Shown here piece by piece: positions 58,931 to 64,000 of a stretch of 64,000 bases of DNA. Under the pieces are notes generated by a model, which was not told the DNA's origin, ran no database searches, and saw only the letters and a program-made list of their open reading frames with translations. This DNA is from Pseudomonas cichorii (GTDB lineage Bacteria > Pseudomonadota > Gammaproteobacteria > Pseudomonadales > Pseudomonadaceae): the NCBI RefSeq assembly GCF_015471405.1, contig NZ_BLVZ01000001.1, positions 124,001 to 188,000 on the forward strand, read 5' to 3'. Each line of letters starts with the position of its first letter. Position 1 is the first letter of the stretch. A program made the position numbers and the translations under genes.

Positions 58931-61411
58931 GTGCCTGACGACCTGCCTTCTGCTCTTCCTCCCGACCTGGATGTCGAACTCAATCCGCCCGAGCGTCTGC
59001 CGTTGTTCAAGCGCTTGCTGTCACGCCTGATCGGTCGTGGTCTGACAGGGCTTGGTGCGCAGCACAGACCTTCATGGTTTCAGGGGCATGCTGACGGGTA
59101 TCTGAGCGGGCACATCGAAGGTGTGAATGAAGGCTACGCCGAAGGTCGTCTGGATGGGCTGGAGCAAGGGCGCAATGTCTTGCTGATCCGTGACACACGG
59201 CCCAGCGAGCATCGTGGGCCGAAAGTCGATGATCATCTGTTCGATGACTGGCGGCTGGCGCTGACGCCAGAGCTGAAAAAGCGTATCAAAGCCGATGTCG
59301 CGCAAAAGCTGCCGCCCCATGCACAGCCCAGCACTGCTCAATGGAAAATGATTTTCAGCGACACGCCATCCACCTACGTGATTGCGGGCGCAGGGGCGGG
59401 CAAGTCCACGTCGCTGGTGCTGCGAATACTGTTGCTCCATCACTACCTGGGCTTCGAGCTGGAAGCGATGACTGTAGTGACCTTTACTCGCGAGTCTCGC
59501 AAGGACTTCATCGGCAAGCTGATCGAGATAATGGCTTTGTGGGGGCATACCCTGAGCCACAAGCAGGCCCGGGATCTGGTCCGCACCTTCCATTCGCGAA
59601 TACTGCCGCTGGTTCGCAGCCTGCCGGGTTTCGAGCAACTGCGTGCTTTCGAGAATCTGGGTAATACCTCCGCTTCAGGCGACGAGGCCGACAGTAACCC
59701 GTTCGATCTGCGTATCAACGACGCCCAGCGTCAGCAATTGAACCTCTGCTATCGCGACCTGTATGCCAGTAACGAACGCTTTCGTGAGGTGATTGCGCCG
59801 CTGTACCGCCATGCGCTGCAACTGAAGGAGCTGGATCGCGATCATCCTGATGTGCAAAAGCGCATCACCGTGACCGAGCTGTCGGCCAAGCGCGATGAGG
59901 AACTGTGCGACATCATCGAGGACCTGTGGATTCGGGCAAAGGCATGGCCTATAAAAGGCATTGAGCCTATGCGCCAGACCATTGAAATAGATGGTTTTGC
60001 CTTTCACGTTCATGGCTATATCGCCGAACTGGATGCCTGGGTCGTGCTGGGGCTCGACTCCAGCGAAGACCAGCAGATGAAGCGCCCGGGCGCCAAGCTT
60101 CCGGTCTGGGCCGAATGGGTGATCAAGCGCACGCTGTTTCAAGCTTTCTGCCGCAAGCCGCTGATCTGGTTCGAGAACTACGAAGCGGCTGGCAAGGTGC
60201 TGAAATCGCTGGCCGGATCCGCCGTGGCCGGACCGGGTTTCGATTACAGGATCAAGGGCGAGTTGAGCGCAGCGCCGCTGCTGGATTGTTTTGTCACAGC
60301 GGCCAGCTTCATCGAGAACCTGGGGCTTGATGTACCCGGTGCCGTGGCTGAAATGAGTTTTGCCAGCAATGATCCTGACCGGTTTTTCTTTGAAGGCCTC
60401 AGCCTGTTCTGGAAGGCTTTCGAGAACCATCTGCTGGATCAGACGCCGCCGATCATGACCTACAACCGGATGTTTGCCTTGTTTGGCGAAACCTCACCGG
60501 AAAACCTCAGGCAGGTCAGCGATGAAGTGCTCAGGCCTCTGTCGCACCTGATGATCGACGAATTTCAGGACGTTTCGCCGCAGATTGTCTCCTGGATACG
60601 CGCCAGCCTGCGAGAGATCCGACGCCGTGGCCCGGCCATTCATGGCGGCCGTGTCGCCAGGCATTCATCGTTGTTGTGTGTGGGAGACGACTGGCAGTCC
60701 ATCTATGGCTGGCGAGGCAGCTCGCCGCAATATTTCATGGAGTTTCCCAAGGAATTTTCCTCGCCTGCGACTACCAGGGTCATGCTCATCGATAACTTTC
60801 GCAGCCACCAGTACATCATCGATGCCGCCGAACATATCGTGCGGGCTGCGCCTGCCATTGCGGGCAAGAAGGCAAAGGCCAGTGGTGCCGTTCAGGAACT
60901 GCTGCCGGTGACGGTGCTGAACCGCGATGATAATGAGCTGGCCGAGCGTGTGGCCGAGCGCTACAACGCAGGTGATTCGATCCTGTTGCTGTATCGCAAG
61001 AACAGTGAAAAGGCCATGATTTCCGAGTCGTTGAAATCCCTGATTCAGGCCGACTCTGCAATGGGCCCGCAGTCTCGGCGGATCAGGACGCTGACCTATC
61101 ACAGCTCCAAAGGGCTACAGGCCGATGCGGTATTTCTGCTGGGGGATTGTCAGCACTCGACACTGTCGCCCTACAAGAATCAGGTCTATCGTCTGGCCGG
61201 TCTGGGTAACGCAAGCGATACGCAGTCGTTCGACAATGCCCAGCAGGATGAAGTCCTGCGTCTGGCGTATGTGGCGATCACCCGCGCCATACGTTATTGC
61301 TACTGGTATATCGATGAAGGAACCGCAGGCAATGACAATGTCCAGGTGCCCAAGGCTTCTGACAGGGTTGCCCGGGACAAGCCTTTTTTTGAGGATCTGC
61401 GCAAGCATTGA
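58931..61411 (+). CDS. UvrD/Rep-like superfamily 1 DNA helicase
   Basis: An 826-residue helicase. Motif I AGAGAGKST is at 152-160, motif Ia TVVTFTRESRKDF near 180, motif II MIDEFQDVSP near 545, motif III GDDWQSIYGWRGS near 585, motif V TYHSSKGLQADAVFLLG near 722 and motif VI YVAITRA near 782. The first 150 residues are unlike UvrD: a stretch GYLSGHIEGVNEGYAEGRLD repeats a GY-EG pattern. The long domain between motifs Ia and II (about 230-530) is also divergent. No nuclease domain is seen. The gene is single and starts at GTG 58931 after GGAG. It may work in repair or defence; neighbours give no hint. Confidence 0.87.
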   Translation: MPDDLPSALPPDLDVELNPPERLPLFKRLLSRLIGRGLTGLGAQHRPSWFQGHADGYLSGHIEGVNEGYAEGRLDGLEQGRNVLLIRDTRPSEHRGPKVDDHLFDDWRLALTPELKKRIKADVAQKLPPHAQPSTAQWKMIFSDTPSTYVIAGAGAGKSTSLVLRILLLHHYLGFELEAMTVVTFTRESRKDFIGKLIEIMALWGHTLSHKQARDLVRTFHSRILPLVRSLPGFEQLRAFENLGNTSASGDEADSNPFDLRINDAQRQQLNLCYRDLYASNERFREVIAPLYRHALQLKELDRDHPDVQKRITVTELSAKRDEELCDIIEDLWIRAKAWPIKGIEPMRQTIEIDGFAFHVHGYIAELDAWVVLGLDSSEDQQMKRPGAKLPVWAEWVIKRTLFQAFCRKPLIWFENYEAAGKVLKSLAGSAVAGPGFDYRIKGELSAAPLLDCFVTAASFIENLGLDVPGAVAEMSFASNDPDRFFFEGLSLFWKAFENHLLDQTPPIMTYNRMFALFGETSPENLRQVSDEVLRPLSHLMIDEFQDVSPQIVSWIRASLREIRRRGPAIHGGRVARHSSLLCVGDDWQSIYGWRGSSPQYFMEFPKEFSSPATTRVMLIDNFRSHQYIIDAAEHIVRAAPAIAGKKAKASGAVQELLPVTVLNRDDNELAERVAERYNAGDSILLLYRKNSEKAMISESLKSLIQADSAMGPQSRRIRTLTYHSSKGLQADAVFLLGDCQHSTLSPYKNQVYRLAGLGNASDTQSFDNAQQDEVLRLAYVAITRAIRYCYWYIDEGTAGNDNVQVPKASDRVARDKPFFEDLRKH

Positions 61412-61447
61412 TGAGTGAGTGGGCGGGAGTCCAAAGCTCCCGCCGGT

Positions 61448-61705
61448 TCACATGAAGCCGACTGACTGATGGGCTCCGAACAGCTCCAGTTCGGCTTCGA
61501 TGGCTTCGATGATCCGCTCTACGTCGGTAGCGTTCATGACGGTAGCGCAGGGCAGGCCGGCAATGGCCACGACCGTTTCACCGCTGGCCCGGTCGAACAG
61601 GCGGGCGATCATGCTGCTGGGTGCATCCATGGTGGCTTCAAAGCCAACCGGATGAAAGTGCCAGCGCATCAGTTGGCATGCATTGGGGAACGTGACTTTG
61701 TTCAT
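61448..61705 (-). CDS. DUF1652-family small protein
   Basis: An 85-residue protein matching the Pseudomonas family DUF1652 as I recall it: an N-terminal helix (FPNACQLMRWHFHPVGFEAT), the strand pair SSMIARLFDRASGETVVAIAG, and a C-terminal helix VERIIEAIEAELE. No catalytic motif is known for the family. It faces the helicase gene 3' to 3', separated by 36 bases. Confidence 0.75.
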   Translation of the reverse strand: MNKVTFPNACQLMRWHFHPVGFEATMDAPSSMIARLFDRASGETVVAIAGLPCATVMNATDVERIIEAIEAELELFGAHQSVGFM

Positions 61706-62040
61706 GGAAGCGGCCCACCTGATTCAATCGAGCAATTCCTGCAGCCCCAATGGGTAGGAAGACCAGTCGAGATGCGACCGATAAAAGCCTGAGAGATCAA
61801 ACAGTGCACAATCCTGAGTGATCGTACTGCTTTTCTGCGGGATGATCTGAACGGTCTGGCGAGACCTAAAAATAGCACCTGCCTGCACACATCTGGAAAA
61901 TATTTTCAGGTGTTCCCCGAATTTTTTCAATTATTTGATGTACGTCAAAATCGTTTGATCCTTAAATCAGTCTGCTCCATCTATTGAGATACGCGCGCCG
62001 GTTAGGGCAAGCTGGTTCCATTGACCCCGGGAGTTGACAG
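61706..62040. other. Gap between the DUF1652 gene and the polyamine-binding protein gene
   Basis: A 335-base divergent gap. A 68-codon minus-strand frame (61724-61930, TTG start, ending SYPLGLQELLD) is possible but unsupported. The clear structure is the palindrome at 61893-61909 (see separate entry). Confidence 0.45.
61893..61909. promoter_or_regulatory. Palindrome upstream of the polyamine-binding gene
   Basis: CTGGAAAATATTTTCAG contains the perfect 12-base palindrome GAAAATATTTTC, 132 bases before the start of the rightward gene. The same core recurs at 63188-63203. Confidence 0.45.
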
Positions 62041-63120
62041 ATGCTGAGTAAATCCATTGCTGCACTGATGTTGCTGGCCTCCACCAGCCATGCAGCGCAG
62101 AGGGTCAATATTTACAACTGGACCGACTACATCGCCCCCGACACCGTCAGGAATTTTCAGGAGGCGACCGGCATAACGGCCGATTATCAGACCTACGAAA
62201 CCAATGAAGTCCTGAACGCCAGGCTCATGGCCCGCCATTCGGGCTATGACGTCGTGGTGCCGTCCGTACACTTCATGGCACGGCAGATCGACAGCGGCGC
62301 CTTGAAAGTGCTGGACAAGCGCCAGCTACCTAACTGGAAGAATCTGAACCCGGTATTGCTCAAGGCGCTGGAGGTCAACGATCCCGGCAACCAGCATGGT
62401 TTTCCCTATCTATGGGGCAGTACCGGCATCGGCTATGACGTCGCCAAGGTCAAGGCCCTGCTCGGAGACAATGCGCCGCTGGATTCCTGGGACCTGATCT
62501 TCAAGCCCGAAAACATGAAGAAGCTTGCGCAGTGCGGCGTCGCCATTCTGGATAATGCTCCCGAAGTGCTGCCCATCACCTTGAACTACCTTGGCCTGCC
62601 TGCCCACAGCGAGCAGCCTGAAGACTATGCAAAGGCTGCGACTGTATTGAGCGCCATCCGGCCTTACGTCCGCTATTTTGACCCCGTCAAATACATTGCA
62701 GACCTTGGCAGCGGCAAGATCTGCGTGGCGCTGGGCTTTTCCGGCGATATTGCCCAGGCTCAGGATCTGGCGGAAAAAGCCGGTAACGGCATACAGATCG
62801 GTTACACCGTGCCCAGTGAAGGGGCACCAATGTGGTTCGATATGGTCGCAATGCCTGTCGATGCCCCCAATGAAAAGGCCGGGTATGCCTTCATGAATTA
62901 CCTGCTGCGCCCGGAGGTGATGGCCCACATTACCAACGAGGTCAAGTACGCGAACGGCAATGAAAAGGCGGATGCCCTGATCAATCCGGCGCTTTGGGGC
63001 GATACCAATGTCTATCCAAATGCCGACATGGTCAGCCGGATGTTCGTGCTTGAACCTGTTCAGGTGAAAATCGAAGAACTGCGTGCGCGTATATGGGCGG
63101 ATACCAAGGCAGGAAAGTGA
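62041..63120 (+). CDS. Periplasmic polyamine-binding protein (PotF/SpuD-type)
   Basis: A 359-residue binding protein with signal peptide MLSKSIAALMLLASTSHA. VNIYNWTDYIAPDTVRNFQE is the typical PotD/PotF/SpuD opening, and NWTDYI supplies aromatic and Asp residues for the polyamine pocket; WGSTGIGYD and PSEGAPMWFDMVAMPVDAPN are also shared. It is an orphan: no ATPase or permease gene is beside it, but a chemoreceptor gene follows. Periplasmic binding proteins of this kind can feed both transporters and chemoreceptors. Confidence 0.87.
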   Translation: MLSKSIAALMLLASTSHAAQRVNIYNWTDYIAPDTVRNFQEATGITADYQTYETNEVLNARLMARHSGYDVVVPSVHFMARQIDSGALKVLDKRQLPNWKNLNPVLLKALEVNDPGNQHGFPYLWGSTGIGYDVAKVKALLGDNAPLDSWDLIFKPENMKKLAQCGVAILDNAPEVLPITLNYLGLPAHSEQPEDYAKAATVLSAIRPYVRYFDPVKYIADLGSGKICVALGFSGDIAQAQDLAEKAGNGIQIGYTVPSEGAPMWFDMVAMPVDAPNEKAGYAFMNYLLRPEVMAHITNEVKYANGNEKADALINPALWGDTNVYPNADMVSRMFVLEPVQVKIEELRARIWADTKAGK

Positions 63121-63187
63121 ATATCAAAGACTGTATTGATCATTGAATACGGCAATAAAAACGAACGGAAAGTCGTCACTTTGACGC

Positions 63188-63203
63188 CAGAAAATATTTT
63201 CTG
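63188..63203. promoter_or_regulatory. Second palindrome, upstream of the chemoreceptor gene
   Basis: CAGAAAATATTTTCTG is a perfect 16-base palindrome sharing the GAAAATATTTTC core of the 61893 site. It lies 68 bases after the binding-protein stop and 153 before the chemoreceptor start. Confidence 0.5.
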
Positions 63204-63355
63204 TTTTTGACTCTATTTATTCTCAAGGTTGACCGATAACCGCTTTATGGAGCACAGGCTTAATGCCGTTGCTCTTCCCATTGGCGAGAGTTTTGACTCT
63301 CTCGTTTCGTTATGCATGGAGCGCATCGGGTTGTACTTCCCAAGAGAATCAGTTC

Positions 63356-64000
63356 ATGTCACTACGAAGCATCAATATTGCGCCTCGTGCTTTTCTGGGC
63401 TTTGCCTTTATTGCCATTCTGGTAATAGGGCTGGGCATTTTTGCACTCAATCGCATGTCCATCATTCGTCAGGCCACCACGGATCTGGAAACCAACATGC
63501 TTCCCAGCATCGCCTATCTGGGCGAAGTGGACGAGAACCTGCTGCTGTTACGCATCATGGCGTTCCGGTACGTGATCAACCGCGAGCCTGATCAGATACA
63601 GGAAACTGAAACCCGTGCCCAGTTGTTGACCCAGAAGCTTAAAAAAGCGGAGTCCAACTACGCAGCCTTGCCTGCGGAGGGTGAGGAGAAAGATATATAT
63701 AGAAAGTTTCAGGCTGCGCTGGCCGATTATCTGGACGTGCAACAAACGGCAATGATGCTGTCGCGCAGTAATAAACTCGAAGAGTTGAGAGCGTTGATCA
63801 ATGGCCAGATGAAAGTCAGTACGGATCTGATCTCCTCGCAACTTGATCAATTGATAACTATCAATAAGAAATCGGCCCAGGAGGCATCCAACCGCTCAAG
63901 CCTCCATTTCGATAATGCCAATACAGCAATCATTCTGGTTTCGATTCTGGCTGCTGCCTTGACGGTTCTACTGGCCTGGTTATTGACCCGCAGTATTGTC
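63356..64000 (+). CDS. Methyl-accepting chemotaxis protein (3' end beyond window)
   Basis: The first 215 residues of a chemoreceptor, open to the window edge. A first membrane helix (FLGFAFIAILVIGLGIFAL) is followed by a four-helix-bundle (4HB_MCP) periplasmic sensor (about 30-190) and a second helix beginning TAIILVSILAAALTVLLAWL, after which the HAMP and signalling parts should come. The start ATG 63356 (MSLRSINIAPRAF) agrees with relatives. Ligand unknown; the polyamine-binding protein upstream is a candidate partner. Confidence 0.85.
   Translation, partial: MSLRSINIAPRAFLGFAFIAILVIGLGIFALNRMSIIRQATTDLETNMLPSIAYLGEVDENLLLLRIMAFRYVINREPDQIQETETRAQLLTQKLKKAESNYAALPAEGEEKDIYRKFQAALADYLDVQQTAMMLSRSNKLEELRALINGQMKVSTDLISSQLDQLITINKKSAQEASNRSSLHFDNANTAIILVSILAAALTVLLAWLLTRSIV

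Noticed and set aside
61724..61930. 68-codon minus-strand frame with TTG start
   Set aside because: Weak start, no ribosome site seen, and the palindrome 61893-61909 lies inside it; kept only as a note for the gap.
63229..63591. 120-codon plus-strand frame over the chemoreceptor start
   Set aside because: It is an out-of-frame reading; the 4HB_MCP frame from 63356 is far better supported.

Overview
The window reads as chromosome of a fluorescent Pseudomonas. Gene content (liu leucine-catabolism genes, MuxABC-OpmB efflux operon, glgE-treS-glgB, DUF3203 and DUF1652 families, a PrrF-type RNA and a Crc-titrating RNA) and the GTAGGAGCGAATTCATTCGCGAA-type repeats point to the genus. I favour the P. 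syringae complex, with moderate confidence, because no marker gene is present to prove the species. Most of it is ordinary, gene-dense core chromosome. Both ends cut a gene: a type VI secretion tip protein (VgrG) on the left and a methyl-accepting chemotaxis protein on the right.

Layout. 1-6.1 kb: vgrG, a YebC-family regulator, a eukaryotic-like leucine-rich-repeat protein kinase, an M14 zinc carboxypeptidase and a small sigma/FecR hybrid protein. 6.1-6.5 kb: an iron-response block with two Fur boxes and a PrrF-type small RNA. 6.5-14.2 kb: leucine/isovalerate catabolism, liuABCD and liuRE, each led by a LiuR palindrome. In the 0.7 kb gap between liuE and liuA lies a CrcZ/X/Y-type RNA with a sigma-54 promoter, an upstream inverted repeat suited to CbrB, six A-rich Hfq/Crc motifs and a terminator. 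14.3-18.9 kb: a LysR regulator divergent from an acyl-CoA dehydrogenase, a PstS-OmpA hybrid and exonuclease III. 19.2-25.3 kb: tamA-tamB and thiol peroxidase. 25.4-34.4 kb: muxA-muxB-muxC-opmB, four genes with 4-base start/stop overlaps. 34.6-39 kb: an MHYT-GGDEF-EAL protein, a short-chain dehydrogenase and a MocR regulator. 39-40.6 kb: three small minus-strand genes and an AT-rich, gene-poor gap. 40.6-48.2 kb: glgE, treS-maltokinase fusion and glgB, which together turn trehalose/maltose into branched alpha-glucan by way of maltose-1-phosphate. 48.3-55.3 kb: an autotransporter, an MFS exporter, a periplasmic lactonase-fold protein and the ABC-F ATPase YbiT. 55.6-64 kb: small genes, a GST, a DUF3830 protein, a lipoprotein, a DSD1-type PLP enzyme, a UvrD-like helicase, a DUF1652 protein, a polyamine-binding protein and the chemoreceptor.

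The parts most worth attention are noncoding: the Crc-type RNA inside the leucine locus, the PrrF RNA beside a Fur-box-led sigma/FecR hybrid, and two related palindromes on either side of the polyamine-binding protein gene. I found no transposase, integrase, prophage, CRISPR array, rRNA or tRNA. I did not find a clearly unprecedented multi-gene system.
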